Source of the DNA: Micromonospora pallida
GTDB lineage: Bacteria; Actinomycetota; Actinomycetes; Mycobacteriales; Micromonosporaceae
Direction: 5' to 3'
Assembly: GCF_900090325.1 (NCBI RefSeq)
Contig: NZ_FMHW01000002.1
Span: 7,560,578-7,624,577, forward strand
DNA length: 64,000 nucleotides
The first letter of the stretch is position 1. Each line of letters starts with the position of its first letter. The notes under the pieces were generated by a model, which saw nothing but the letters and a program-made list of their open reading frames with translations, made no database searches and was not told where the DNA came from. The translations under genes and the position numbers were made by a program. Shown here in pieces: positions 44,843-52,944 of this stretch.

Positions 44843-45094
44843 CTTATCCACCAACGCCCGCCAGCATCCGCCGGCGGGCGTCACTGTTTCCCACCGTCCT
44901 GCGCTCTGCGCCGTACCCGTCGCCCTGCGTCGCGCCACCGCCGAGCCCGCCGTGGCCGTGCCGGTCGTTTCTCCGCTGTGTGTTCCGCCCGCCCGGCAGG
45001 ATGGACAGGGCCGGCCTGAACTCCAGACTGCGTCGAATCCCGTATCGGTTCACGGGCCGGCCCGGCACCCGGACCACCGAGGGGAGGGCAGCCG

Positions 45095-46330
45095 ATGTCG
45101 GCCGAACCGGACGTCGTGATCGTCGGCGGGGGCCTGGCCGGACTCGCCGCCGCCCGCCGGCTGCACCGTGCCGGAGTGCCTTGGCGGCTCCTCGAGGCAG
45201 GCGACCGGCTCGGTGGCCGAGTCGCCACCGACCGGGTCGACGGATACCTGCTCGACCGGGGATTCCAGGTGCTCAACACCGCCTATCCCAAGCTCGGCGC
45301 CCTGCTCGATCTCGGCACCCTGCGGCTCGGGTACTTCACCTCGGGCGTCCTCGTCCGCCGGGGTGACGACCTGGTACGGCTGGTCCATCCGTTGCGCGAG
45401 CCGGCCGGTGCCCCCGGCACCGCCCTGGCGGGCGTCGGCTCCCTGGCCGACCGGGTCCGGTTCGCCCTGCTCGCCGCCGGTTGCGCGACCCTGCCCCCGG
45501 GCCGCCTGCTCGACGCGACCGAGACGACCACCGAAACCGCACTGCGCCGGGCCGGCCTCTCCGACGCGATCATCGAGGAGGTGCTGCGTCCGTTCCTCTC
45601 CGGCGTCCTCGTCGACCGCGAACTGGAAACCTCCAGTCGGGTGCTGGCCATGATCCTGCGCTCCTTCGCCCGAGGTCGGATCGGGCTGCCCGCCGAGGGA
45701 ATGGGCGCGCTGCCCCGGGCCGTCGCCGCTCCACTGCCGACCAACCTGATCGCACTCCGTACGCCGGTCGAGGAGGTGTCGCCCGGCCGGGTCCGTACCG
45801 AAGCTGGTGGGATCCGCTGCCGCGCCGTGCTGGTCGCCGTCGACCCGCCGGCCGCCGCCGCGCTCCTGCCGGACCTTCCCCCGGTACGCATGCACAGCTA
45901 CACGACCTACTACCACAGCACTGCCGAGCCGCCCCTGACCGAGCCGATCCTGCTGCTCGACGGGGACCGTCGCGAGATGATCGCCAACACGACGGTGGTC
46001 AGCCGGGCCGCTCCCGGCTACGCCCCACCAGGACGGCACCTCGTCGCCACGTCTGTGGTCGGCCCGTCCGCCCCGCCCGAGCCCGTCGTACGCCGGGAAC
46101 TCGCCCGCCTCTACGGCCGACCCACCGACGACTGGGAACATCTGACCACGGTCTCCGTCCCGCACGCCCTGCCGGCCGCGCCCCCGCCGCAGGGGCGTCT
46201 GCGCAAGCCGGTCGCCCTCGGCGACGGCCGGTACGTCGCCGGCGACCACCGCGATAGCCCCTCCATCCAGGGCGCCCTGACCAGCGGCTGGCGCGCCGCC
46301 ACCGCCGTCCTCCGCGCCCTCCGCCCCTGA
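45095..46330 (+). CDS. FAD-dependent amine-oxidase/phytoene-desaturase-like oxidoreductase
   Basis: Protein of 411 residues, ATG after GAGGGGAGGGCAGCCG. The dinucleotide-binding motif [21 protein letters not shown] is at 7-27, then the family's [15 protein letters not shown]. Near the end, [23 protein letters not shown] is the usual C-terminal FAD contact. The substrate is not evident; related proteins act on amines or carotenoids, but no carotenoid genes are near. It stands alone between two tRNA genes. Confidence 0.85.
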   Translation: MSAEPDVVIVGGGLAGLAAARRLHRAGVPWRLLEAGDRLGGRVATDRVDGYLLDRGFQVLNTAYPKLGALLDLGTLRLGYFTSGVLVRRGDDLVRLVHPLREPAGAPGTALAGVGSLADRVRFALLAAGCATLPPGRLLDATETTTETALRRAGLSDAIIEEVLRPFLSGVLVDRELETSSRVLAMILRSFARGRIGLPAEGMGALPRAVAAPLPTNLIALRTPVEEVSPGRVRTEAGGIRCRAVLVAVDPPAAAALLPDLPPVRMHSYTTYYHSTAEPPLTEPILLLDGDRREMIANTTVVSRAAPGYAPPGRHLVATSVVGPSAPPEPVVRRELARLYGRPTDDWEHLTTVSVPHALPAAPPPQGRLRKPVALGDGRYVAGDHRDSPSIQGALTSGWRAATAVLRALRP

Positions 46331-46490
46331 TCTCCGTGCCATCCTCGGCCGGGGTACGGGCGAGGGGCAGCCGTGATCGATGCAGGCTGTTATCCTCGCG
46401 TTGCCCATCGTGCCGGCGGGTATGGCGCCGCAGCCGGGCAAGGTGGTGGCCGGTGATCGCCCGACCGGGTTAGGATCCCCGCGCTGGCAG

Positions 46491-46567
46491 GGGGCGGTAG
46501 CTCAGCAGGTTAGAGCAGGGGACTCATAATCCCTCGGTCACGGGTTCGAGTCCCGTCCGCCCCACCA
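46491..46567 (+). tRNA. tRNA with CAT anticodon, probably elongator tRNA-Met; likely insertion site of the mobile element
   Basis: Acceptor GGGGCGG pairs with CCGCCCC; D-arm GCTC/GAGC, anticodon arm GGGGA-CTCATAA-TCCCT, T-arm ACGGG-TTCGAGT-CCCGT; CCA encoded at 46565-46567; 77 bases. CAT could also be a lysidine-modified tRNA-Ile, which sequence alone does not exclude. All genes to its right are of mobile or phage character. Confidence 0.9.
46523..46567 (+). other. Candidate attachment site (attL) at the tRNA 3' half
   Basis: Integrated elements of actinomycetes commonly recombine into tRNA 3' halves and restore the gene. The shift from backbone to accessory genes happens right here. The other end lies outside the window, so the exact core cannot be fixed. 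Confidence 0.4.
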
Positions 46568-46646
46568 TTGTTTACCAGGCGAAACGGCCCTCCGGATATC
46601 GACCGGAGGGCCGCGACTTTCCGCATGGGGACATCTTGGGGACAGG

Positions 46647-47069
46647 TTAGCGAATCTGGGTGACCTTGCCGCCACCCGGCAGCGCGGCAGCAAGGCGGTC
46701 TACGGTGTCCCCAACCGCCTCGGCGTGGGTCAACGACCGACTGCACACGACGTCCATCGCAATGAGCATCTCGTCGTGCTGGCGGGCTGAATCCCGGCGC
46801 ATGATCCACGTCGCAGCCATAATCGCGGCAGCGATAACAGAGGTCGACGCGGACCCGACCCACACGAGGTGCGCAACGGTTACTGGCTGGTCGTGCCACA
46901 AGACAGCGGCCCACACGAGCGTAGCCCAGATCATGGGCGTAGCGATGATGGTGGCAATGAGGCAACGGGTGGAGCCCGGTCCGGGGCCCCGGCTCCGGTA
47001 AGTCTCCTGCTGGGTGCGGGCAGCCTGAACGGCGTCCCGGATGGTGGTAGGCGTTTCGGGCACTGACAA
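46647..47069 (-). CDS. Hypothetical membrane protein at the element's left end
   Basis: Protein of 140 residues with two transmembrane helices (TPMIWATLVWAAVLWH and SVIAAAIMAATWIMRR) and a soluble C-terminal helix. Start TTG 47069 or GTG 47063, both behind GGGAGGT. No domain recognised. Base composition is less GC-rich than the backbone, consistent with transfer. A nested palindrome lies about 60 bases upstream. Confidence 0.6.
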   Translation of the reverse strand: MSVPETPTTIRDAVQAARTQQETYRSRGPGPGSTRCLIATIIATPMIWATLVWAAVLWHDQPVTVAHLVWVGSASTSVIAAAIMAATWIMRRDSARQHDEMLIAMDVVCSRSLTHAEAVGDTVDRLAAALPGGGKVTQIR

Positions 47070-47130
47070 TCGACCTCCCGTGGACTGGCGGACGATAGGC
47101 CATCGTCACACACGCGTCACACACCAAACG

Positions 47131-47183
47131 CAATTTGCATCAGATGGGAACCGCTTACTGTGACATTCCCATGAGGCAAATTG
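47131..47183. promoter_or_regulatory. Nested double palindrome
   Basis: Outer arms CAATTTGC (47131-47138) and GCAAATTG (47176-47183), inner arms ATGGGAA (47144-47150) and TTCCCAT (47166-47172), all perfect. It lies in a 220-base AT-richer gap. It may be a double operator for the gene to its left, or a site of plasmid-like replication or transfer. Confidence 0.5.
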
Positions 47184-47289
47184 GTCGGAGCTGATTGGAT
47201 TTGCCCCGCGCTGCGATCACCCTAAATATGTACTCTGCGAGAAGTCGCGGTAACTGAACAGCAAGATCGGCGATCTTGGAAGGCCTGAT

Positions 47290-47694
47290 CTAGCTGTGGG
47301 TGATCTCCGCGCGGTCCGCCGGGTAGACACCCCGCACCCGGCCGCCCAGGATCACCACGAGCACCGGGACACCCTCCGGGATGTCCATCTCCGCCCGCTC
47401 CTCCACGGTGGGCATCCGGGAGCGCGTCACAGCCCCGCGCGGCACCGCAACCCGCTCCAGGTCGACCAGCTCCCGCACGCGGGTGCCGCGTCCAGATGCC
47501 ACGTCGACCAGGCCCTCCGCTCGCAGCATCGCTACCGCCCGCCGGACCGTACCGCGGCCTACCCCGTGCTCCTGACTCAGGCGCGTCTCCGAGGGCAGCC
47601 GAGCGCCGGGCGCCCACTCTCCGGCACGCAGGCGGGCACGCAGCTCGTCAGCGAGCTGCCGGTGCCTGGGCACCCCGGAGTGCAGGTCGATCAC
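47290..47694 (-). CDS. GntR-family regulator (short)
   Basis: Start at GTG 47694 (VIDLHSGVPRHRQLADEL), 134 residues; a TTG at 47739 would extend it into its own operator region. The winged helix is complete (LRARLRAGEWAPGARLPSETRLSQEHGVGRGTVRRAVAMLRAEGLVDVASGRGTRV). The remaining 50 residues are too short for a full UTRA domain. KorSA-like GntR repressors of this kind control transfer genes in actinomycete integrative elements. Confidence 0.8.
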   Translation of the reverse strand: MIDLHSGVPRHRQLADELRARLRAGEWAPGARLPSETRLSQEHGVGRGTVRRAVAMLRAEGLVDVASGRGTRVRELVDLERVAVPRGAVTRSRMPTVEERAEMDIPEGVPVLVVILGGRVRGVYPADRAEITHS

Positions 47695-47721
47695 CTGGCG
47701 GACGGTATGAGGGCAGGGTAG

Positions 47722-47753
47722 AACGTTCGGACGGTGCAACGTTCGAACGTTCG
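47722..47753. promoter_or_regulatory. Three copies of AACGTTCG upstream of the GntR gene
   Basis: Copies at 47722-47729, 47738-47745 and 47746-47753; the last two abut. They cover the probable promoter of the short GntR gene, as autoregulatory operators often do. Confidence 0.5.
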
Positions 47754-47763
47754 ACCCGGATCC

Positions 47764-47994
47764 CTACTCCTCAGCGGCCTGGCGGCGGACGTACGTGCCC
47801 TTCCCTTGCCAGGTCTCGATCACCCCGGACTCCTCGAGGATGCGAAGCGCGTACTTGACCGGTGTGGGCGACACGTCGTACTGCGCGCAGAGCTGGGCGA
47901 TGGTCGGCAACTGCTCACCCGGCTTGAGTTGGCCGGTCTCGATGGCTGTGCGGATATCGGCGATGATCTGCCGGAAGGCAGGCGTGCGGGGCAT
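47764..47994 (-). CDS. Small GntR-type DNA-binding protein
   Basis: Start ATG 47994 (MPRTPAFRQIIADIR) behind GGAG; 76 residues, essentially only a winged helix (LKPGEQLPTIAQLCAQYDVSPTPVKYALRILEESGVIETWQGKGTYV). No effector domain. It is divergent from the rightward operon and probably represses it through the palindrome at 48068. Confidence 0.8.
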   Translation of the reverse strand: MPRTPAFRQIIADIRTAIETGQLKPGEQLPTIAQLCAQYDVSPTPVKYALRILEESGVIETWQGKGTYVRRQAAEE

Positions 47995-48067
47995 GGCGGG
48001 CTCCGGCTGGTCTCGTTGGCACCCTCGAGCCTGCCACTCGCCGTGACGCAATGTGTGTCCTAGGTTG

Positions 48068-48098
48068 ACTTGGTGTACCAAGTGTTCCTACTGTCGGG
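48068..48098 (+). promoter_or_regulatory. Operator palindrome overlapping a promoter of the rightward operon
   Basis: ACTTGGT-GT-ACCAAGT (48068-48083), perfect seven-base arms, lies between -35 TTGACT (48066-48071) and a -10 candidate TACTGT about 18 bases on. It sits in the divergent gap beside the small GntR gene, so repression of the operon starting at 48207 is likely. Confidence 0.6.
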
Positions 48099-48206
48099 GT
48101 GGCTGGTCTCGTTGGCGCGATCCGGCCGACCCGCCGGGCGGGGGCCCGCAGCCCCTGTGCTGCTCCCGCCCCGCCCGGCTCCCACCTCCACCCCAAGGAG
48201 GACGCC

Positions 48207-48401
48207 GTGGAAACCAGCAGCCCAGACCGATCACCCAGGGCCTACCCGGTCCCCGACGGCCGCCCGCCATGGCCGGACGGCGACACCATTCCCCAGCCGC
48301 CCCGGCCGGAGCCGCCGCCGGTGAGCCGCCAGCAGTACGCCTACGGCGGCCTGGTCGTCGCCCTGGTGGTGGCCGCCATCGTGATCGGGGTACTGCGGTG
48401 A
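48207..48401 (+). CDS. Small membrane protein, first gene of the element operon
   Basis: GTG start with an excellent AAGGAGG site; 64 residues. A Pro-rich hydrophilic N-terminus precedes one C-terminal transmembrane helix (AYGGLVVALVVAAIVIGVL). Its stop overlaps the next start (GTGA). Function unknown. Confidence 0.7.
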   Translation: METSSPDRSPRAYPVPDGRPPWPDGDTIPQPPRPEPPPVSRQQYAYGGLVVALVVAAIVIGVLR

Positions 48402-48637
48402 GCAGCGGCACCCACGAAGCCCTCGCCATCGAGATCAGCGACGCCGCCACGCTCGACCTGTGGGCGATCATGGACCGGCATGCACCCAGCTACGGCGTGT
48501 GCCAGCAGTGCCGCCGCCGGTGCCCGTGCCCGGCCAGGGCCGAGGCCCGAGCGGAGCTGATCCTCGCTGGACGGCTCAACCAGCCCCGACCCGCCACCCC
48601 CGCAGACCCCCGGACGCAGAGCGCGGCCGGCGAGTAG
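48398..48637 (+). CDS. Small hypothetical protein with cysteine cluster
   Basis: GTG start overlapping the previous stop; 79 residues. A CQQCRRRCPCP cluster in the middle suggests zinc binding, followed by a helix ARAEARAELILAGRL. Translationally coupled on both sides. No family recognised. Confidence 0.65.
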   Translation: MSSGTHEALAIEISDAATLDLWAIMDRHAPSYGVCQQCRRRCPCPARAEARAELILAGRLNQPRPATPADPRTQSAAGE

Positions 48638-48838
48638 ATGGAGTACAGCATGCGCCAGATGAAGTGGACCCGGCCGACCCGGTGCGACAACTCCGGACCC
48701 AACTGCCCGGAGGTGGCAATCGGGGACGACGGAACCCGGTACGTGCGGGACTCGGAGCGCCCCGACGAGGTGGTCACCTTCAGCCCCGCCGGGTGGGACG
48801 CGCTGGTCGGGTCGATCCGCGACGGCCAGCAGCTCTGA
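48638..48838 (+). CDS. DUF397 domain protein
   Basis: Protein of 66 residues directly abutting the previous stop. It has the DUF397 pattern (WTRP..CDNSGPNCPEVAIGDDGTRYVRDSERP ... VVTFSPAGWDALVGSIRDG, given in parts). DUF397 proteins usually pair with Scr1-like helix-turn-helix regulators; no such partner is adjacent here. Confidence 0.8.
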   Translation: MEYSMRQMKWTRPTRCDNSGPNCPEVAIGDDGTRYVRDSERPDEVVTFSPAGWDALVGSIRDGQQL

Positions 48839-48918
48839 CCTCAGCACCGCGACGGCTCCGGAACCGGGCGGTTCCGGAGCCGTCACCGTATCGCCTCAAC
48901 GTCACCCCTGGAGGACCA

Positions 48919-49701
48919 GTGATCACCACCCAGCAGTGCGGAACCCTTGCGGTTACGCTGGCCAGCGCGAGCCGCATCGGCGGCCGCGACGCAAACGCCG
49001 ACGCGGCGAGCGTCGTCGGGAATCCCCTCGGCGTGGCCGCCGCGGTCATCGACGGCATCGGCTCCAGTCCGGCCGTCGTCGCCGCAGCACGTCGTGCCGC
49101 CGGCACCGCCGCGATCGTCGCCTCCCACCGCGGCGCCCAGGCCGGCATCATGGCCGCCGCCGACACCTACCCGGACTACCCGCGCAGCCCCAACGCCGTG
49201 GCCGCAGTCGCCTCGATCGAGCCGGGCGGGCGCATCGAGATCGCCCACGTGGGCGACTGCGCGGTATGGACGTGGTCGGCGGCAGCCGGACTACGGCGGT
49301 GGACCGTGGACCAGACCGCCGGGCAGCACGTTGCGCACATGATGCGCAACCCCGGCCTCACCGCGATGGACCGCGCAGCCCTCGCCGACCACGGCGACAA
49401 GGTCGTCGCCGCGCTCGACGACTACGTGCTCAACGGCCTGGTCTACGCGACCATCAGCACGATCTCGTGGACGCCGCTGCGCGGGGAGGCCGCTGACGTC
49501 GACCTGATCGTCCTGACGAGCGACGGCGTGCACAAGCCGCTGTCCGACGAGCAGATCGCCGAGCTGGTCGAGCGCCACGCCGATGACGCCCAGGCTCTCG
49601 CCGACGCGCTGGTGGACGCCGGCACGGGCTTGCCGCGTACCGACCCGGACGAGGCCCCCGACAACGCCACGGCCGCCGTCATCTTGATTCGGAAGAACTG
49701 A
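48919..49701 (+). CDS. PP2C-type protein phosphatase
   Basis: GTG start behind TGGAGGACCA; 260 residues. The PP2C metal-binding motifs are present in order: AAVIDGIGSSP (DGxG), IAHVGDCAVW (GDxR-like), LTSDGVHK and a final DNATAAVILI. It should dephosphorylate Ser/Thr in the cytoplasm. A phosphatase in an integrative-element operon could counteract host Ser/Thr kinases; this is a guess. No kinase gene is in the element part seen. Confidence 0.83.
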   Translation: MITTQQCGTLAVTLASASRIGGRDANADAASVVGNPLGVAAAVIDGIGSSPAVVAAARRAAGTAAIVASHRGAQAGIMAAADTYPDYPRSPNAVAAVASIEPGGRIEIAHVGDCAVWTWSAAAGLRRWTVDQTAGQHVAHMMRNPGLTAMDRAALADHGDKVVAALDDYVLNGLVYATISTISWTPLRGEAADVDLIVLTSDGVHKPLSDEQIAELVERHADDAQALADALVDAGTGLPRTDPDEAPDNATAAVILIRKN

Positions 49702-49759
49702 CCCCAGGCACACCGCCGCCCCCGGACCGAGCACGGCCGGGGGCGGAACTCTGCGTGGG

Positions 49760-50539
49760 CTACAGGTCGATCACGTACTCCAACTCGACCCGGTCACCCG
49801 GTAACACAATCTCCAGCGCGGTCTCGACCGGACGATCCCCGGCCAAGCTGATCCGGGTGATCGTCATGACCGGCACTCGGTCGCCGATGGCCAGGATCCG
49901 CGCCTCCTCCTCGCTCGGCATCCGGGTGCGGGGCCGCTCGATGATCCGGGTCAGCCGAACGCCCAGCGACGCGAGCTGCGCGGTGTTGCCCCCGGGCCAG
50001 GGCTCCCGATCCGGATCAGCCACCGGCGTCCCGGCCACCATATCCAGCAGCAAGTACGAGGTGCTGATCTGCTGAGGCACGCCGTGGCTGCGGAAGACAA
50101 AGTGGCGGCGGAGCAGCGGCGTGCCGACGTCGACCTGGAGCAGCTCGGCGAGGCGCTCGTCGGCGCCGACCTCCGCGAAGTCCTTGTCCATCGAGAACGC
50201 GTCCCAGCCAATCCGCTGGTCGGCGGTGAAGCTCGTCGCCGGGCCGTCCGGGGTGCCGTCGCGCTGCTCGACCTCCACGCGGTACCGCTCCGGACCGAGC
50301 CGGCGCACCGGCCAACGCGGACGCACGTGCGACCCCCGGTGACGTGCGGTCGAAATCAGGCCCTCCGCGCGGAGCAGGCCGATGGCCTCACGCACTGTGC
50401 CGCGGGCGACGTCCCACTCCTGCATCAGCTCCACCTCGGTGGGCAGCGGGGCTCCGGCAGGGAGCATCCCGGACTCGATGCGACGGCGCAGGTCGTCGGC
50501 GATCTGCCGGTACCGGGGCTGCTGTCGGGGTGGGGACAT
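49760..50539 (-). CDS. GntR-family regulator with UTRA domain (HutC type)
   Basis: Start ATG 50539 (MSPPRQQPRYRQIADDL), 259 residues. Winged helix 8-75 (PAGAPLPTEVELMQEWDVARGTVREAIGLLRAEGLI). UTRA ligand-binding domain about 95-255 (GTPLLRRHFVFRSHGVPQQISTSYLLLDMV ... PVMTITRISLAGDRPVETALEIVLPGDRVELEY, given in parts). Divergent from the SpdB-like gene. It resembles KorSA, the repressor of pSAM2-type elements. Confidence 0.88.
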   Translation of the reverse strand: MSPPRQQPRYRQIADDLRRRIESGMLPAGAPLPTEVELMQEWDVARGTVREAIGLLRAEGLISTARHRGSHVRPRWPVRRLGPERYRVEVEQRDGTPDGPATSFTADQRIGWDAFSMDKDFAEVGADERLAELLQVDVGTPLLRRHFVFRSHGVPQQISTSYLLLDMVAGTPVADPDREPWPGGNTAQLASLGVRLTRIIERPRTRMPSEEEARILAIGDRVPVMTITRISLAGDRPVETALEIVLPGDRVELEYVIDL

Positions 50540-50607
50540 GGCGATCACGGTACCGCCCTTGTCTGCATCTTCTGTCTGGACGCTGGCCCACAGAAAGTAA
50601 CAGAGTT

Positions 50608-50626
50608 TCGTCTAGACTTATAGACA
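50608..50626. promoter_or_regulatory. Operator/promoter candidate between the GntR-UTRA and SpdB-like genes
   Basis: GTCTAGACTTATAGAC contains the perfect palindrome GTCTAGAC and an overlapping GTCTA/TAGAC inverted repeat. It is the AT-rich centre of the divergent gap and includes TATAGA-like -10 sequence for the rightward gene. Confidence 0.45.
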
Positions 50627-50649
50627 GCACATAGGTAGCCTCGGACGCC

Positions 50650-51756
50650 ATGAGCACCGCGACCGATGCCCCCACCGGGGCGGCCACCCGCACCACCACG
50701 GTCGGAGCCCCCACCGTCATCGCCCTCTTGCTGATCGCCGGCGTCTGGGTGTGCGGCGCCGTCTGGTCCTACGAGGAGCAGACCCACCTCGCGAAGAGCC
50801 TCGGCTTCCAGACGCCCGAACTCCTGCCGCTCACCCTCGACGGCATGGCGGTGGCCATGGCCGCCGTCGCCTTCGCCGCGAGCCTCGACGCCAGGCCGGC
50901 GGTCTACGCCCGACTCATCACCGCCGTGGCCATCGGTGCCAGCGCGGCCAGCAACGCCAGCGCGGCATGGCGGCGGTCAGACGGTGACGAGCAGACCGTG
51001 ATCCTCGCGGCCGGCGTCGCCGTGGCCGCGATGTTCGCCTTCGAGGTCCTGTTGGGTGAGGTGCGCCGGCAGGTGCTGCGCCGTCGTGGCCAGCCGGGGC
51101 CGGTGGCCATCGTCTACCCCCGGATGGTCCGGCTCGCCCTGGCTCCGTGGCCGACGTTCGCGGCGTGGCGGCGGCTGGTCCTGGACGCCACCGACCCGCA
51201 GCGCGACTTCGGCAAGCGGCCACCGATCAAGGCGACCGTGGTCGACGAATCTGACCCGGGCATCCAGCTCTGCCGGCAGCTCGAGCAGCAGATGGCCACC
51301 GCCCGTCAGGCTCTGTCTCCAGGTATTGCCCGGGTGGCTATGGCCGACCATGCCCTCACCCGGTGGCCGGCCACGACCGCGCGCCCGGTTCCGGCCGTGG
51401 TCGCTCCGGAGCGCCGGGCGCTGTCGACCACGGCCGCGCCCGTCCCGACCACGGCGGTCGCCTCGGAGTCGACCACCGTGGCGGCCACGAAGCCGGCCAC
51501 GCGACGCCGCACCGTGGTCGCCCGGACCGACCACGCGCCGACCACGAAGACCACCCGGAAGGCGACCACGAAGACGGTCACGAAGTCGACCACGGCCGGC
51601 AGCGAGGCCGACCGTACGGCCGCCGCGTACGCCGCCTTCGTGGCCGACCACGGCCACCCGCCGTCCGGTGCCGAACTGGCGACCATGGCCGGCGTCAGCA
51701 AGTCCTACGCCAACAACTGGAAGCGCGACCACGCGCCGGCCACGAAGGAGAACTGA
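50650..51756 (+). CDS. DUF2637/SpdB-like membrane protein with C-terminal DNA-binding-like part
   Basis: Protein of 368 residues, ATG 50650. Four transmembrane helices in the first 140 residues (VIALLLIAGVWVCGAVWSYEEQ, DGMAVAMAAVAFAASL, LITAVAIGASAASNASAAW, ILAAGVAVAAMFAFEVLLGE) match DUF2637, the domain of SpdB-type plasmid-spread proteins. A long Thr/Lys/Arg-rich linker follows, and the end has a helix-turn-helix-like segment (PSGAELATMAGVSKSYANNWKRD). In pSAM2 and relatives these proteins help intramycelial spread of the element. Confidence 0.82.
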   Translation: MSTATDAPTGAATRTTTVGAPTVIALLLIAGVWVCGAVWSYEEQTHLAKSLGFQTPELLPLTLDGMAVAMAAVAFAASLDARPAVYARLITAVAIGASAASNASAAWRRSDGDEQTVILAAGVAVAAMFAFEVLLGEVRRQVLRRRGQPGPVAIVYPRMVRLALAPWPTFAAWRRLVLDATDPQRDFGKRPPIKATVVDESDPGIQLCRQLEQQMATARQALSPGIARVAMADHALTRWPATTARPVPAVVAPERRALSTTAAPVPTTAVASESTTVAATKPATRRRTVVARTDHAPTTKTTRKATTKTVTKSTTAGSEADRTAAAYAAFVADHGHPPSGAELATMAGVSKSYANNWKRDHAPATKEN

Positions 51757-51758
51757 CC

Positions 51759-51923
51759 ATGCCGACGTCCGACATCGCCCGCCTGGAGCGCGAGCTCCTC
51801 GCCGCCCGCGGCAACCCGCAGCGGCACGCCGAGGTCCGGCAGAACATCCGCGAGGCCGGCCTGCCGCACCTCGCCGCCGAGCTGGACCGCATCGCCGCCA
51901 CCGACCCGAGCCGGGAGGGCTGA
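51759..51923 (+). CDS. Small hypothetical protein
   Basis: Protein of 54 residues from ATG 51759, two bases after the SpdB-like stop, preceded by GAAGGAG inside that gene. Mostly helical (IARLERELLAARGNPQRHAEVRQNI). Not recognised, but gene spacing and codon use support it. Confidence 0.6.
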   Translation: MPTSDIARLERELLAARGNPQRHAEVRQNIREAGLPHLAAELDRIAATDPSREG

Positions 51924-51926
51924 CCG

Positions 51927-52082
51927 ATGCGACGCATCACCGCCCAGGTTCCGGCCGACAGCCGGGCCCGCGCGCTCGCCGGCCGACGGGTGACCCTGCC
52001 CGCTGGCACCGACGACGACCTCGTCCGCCGCGCCGACGAGCTGGCCGCCGTCGGCGCGACGCCCCGCATCACCACCCGATGA
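51927..52082 (+). CDS. Small hypothetical protein
   Basis: Protein of 51 residues from ATG 51927, three bases after the previous stop, with GGGAGGG upstream. Begins MRRITAQVPADSRARALAG. Not recognised. Confidence 0.55.
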   Translation: MRRITAQVPADSRARALAGRRVTLPAGTDDDLVRRADELAAVGATPRITTR

Positions 52083-52166
52083 CGCCCCGGGGCGGCGGTC
52101 TCACCGACCAAAGCAGTTCCGCCGCCCCGGGCCCGACCTCCCACAGAGAGAGGCAGGACCTCCATC

Positions 52167-52415
52167 ATGACCGACCCGGCCCCGCCGCAGCGGTACCGGC
52201 TGCACATCTTCGACGGCGCGTACGAAGTGCTGCACAAGCGCATCTTCATCGTCACCCTCGACCTGACGCTTCCCGGCTACGAGGGCATCCTCGACCGGCA
52301 CCTCCAGGCGCTCACCCGGGCCGCCCTCGCCGCCCACGAGCCGATGAGCGCACCCCGCCTCGAGGTGCGTGACGCGGTCACCGGCGCGCTCGTCCTCGAC
52401 TGGTCGGGGGCCTGA
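52167..52415 (+). CDS. Small hypothetical protein
   Basis: Protein of 82 residues with AGAGAGAGGCAGGACC before the ATG. Alpha-beta content (YRLHIFDGAYEVLHKRIFIVTLDLTL; RLEVRDAVTGALVLDW). Codon use is typical of real genes. The next gene starts one base after its stop. Confidence 0.65.
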   Translation: MTDPAPPQRYRLHIFDGAYEVLHKRIFIVTLDLTLPGYEGILDRHLQALTRAALAAHEPMSAPRLEVRDAVTGALVLDWSGA

Positions 52416-52416
52416 C

Positions 52417-52944
52417 GTGGAACTCGCCCGCACCATGTCCCCCACGGCGGTCGCCATCCTGCTGCTGCTCGCCCTGGTCGTCGACTACATGTCGATCGGA
52501 CCGAACAGCCTCCGGGATCGGCTGGCCTTCGTGATGGCCGTGCCCGCGATCCGCGAGGGCTTCGACCAGTCGCCGGCCGACCAGGCGACGGTCGCCGCCG
52601 CCGGCGGGCTCATCCAGAGCCTGCTCGACTCCACCGGTGGCGCCTACATCGCCGGGGCCTCGGTGAACGCCATCCTGGGCGTGCTCATCGGCCTGCTCTG
52701 GGTCTACACGATCGGGTGCATGCTGCCGGTCAAGACCGGTAAGAAGCTTGGCCGGTTCGCCACCCTGACCTGGCCCCAGTCCCCGCTCTACCGGCTCAAC
52801 ACCAAGATGTGGATCGTCGCCATCATCCTCGGGATGATGTCCGACCTGCCCGGCGGGCTGATCGGCGACGTCACCCGGTCGCTCGTCTCCATCGTCACCA
52901 GTCTCGTCGCCCCGATTCCGGGCCTTCTGTTCGGAGCTGCCTGA
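52417..52944 (+). CDS. Membrane protein of the element operon
   Basis: Protein of 175 residues, GTG 52417. Hydrophobic helices at the N-terminus (AVAILLLLALVVDYMSIG), middle (VNAILGVLIGLLWVYTIG) and C-terminus (WIVAIILGMMSDLPGGLIG; LVSIVTSLVAPIPGLLFG). Its stop overlaps the next start (TGATG). No domain recognised; a role in conjugation or spread is possible by position only. Confidence 0.7.
   Translation: MELARTMSPTAVAILLLLALVVDYMSIGPNSLRDRLAFVMAVPAIREGFDQSPADQATVAAAGGLIQSLLDSTGGAYIAGASVNAILGVLIGLLWVYTIGCMLPVKTGKKLGRFATLTWPQSPLYRLNTKMWIVAIILGMMSDLPGGLIGDVTRSLVSIVTSLVAPIPGLLFGAA

Noticed and set aside
46491..46567. Calling the CAT tRNA as initiator tRNA-fMet or lysidine tRNA-Ile
   Set aside because: The acceptor G-C first pair argues against an initiator, which has a mismatch there. 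The Ile form cannot be excluded by sequence, so elongator Met is given as the more likely choice only.
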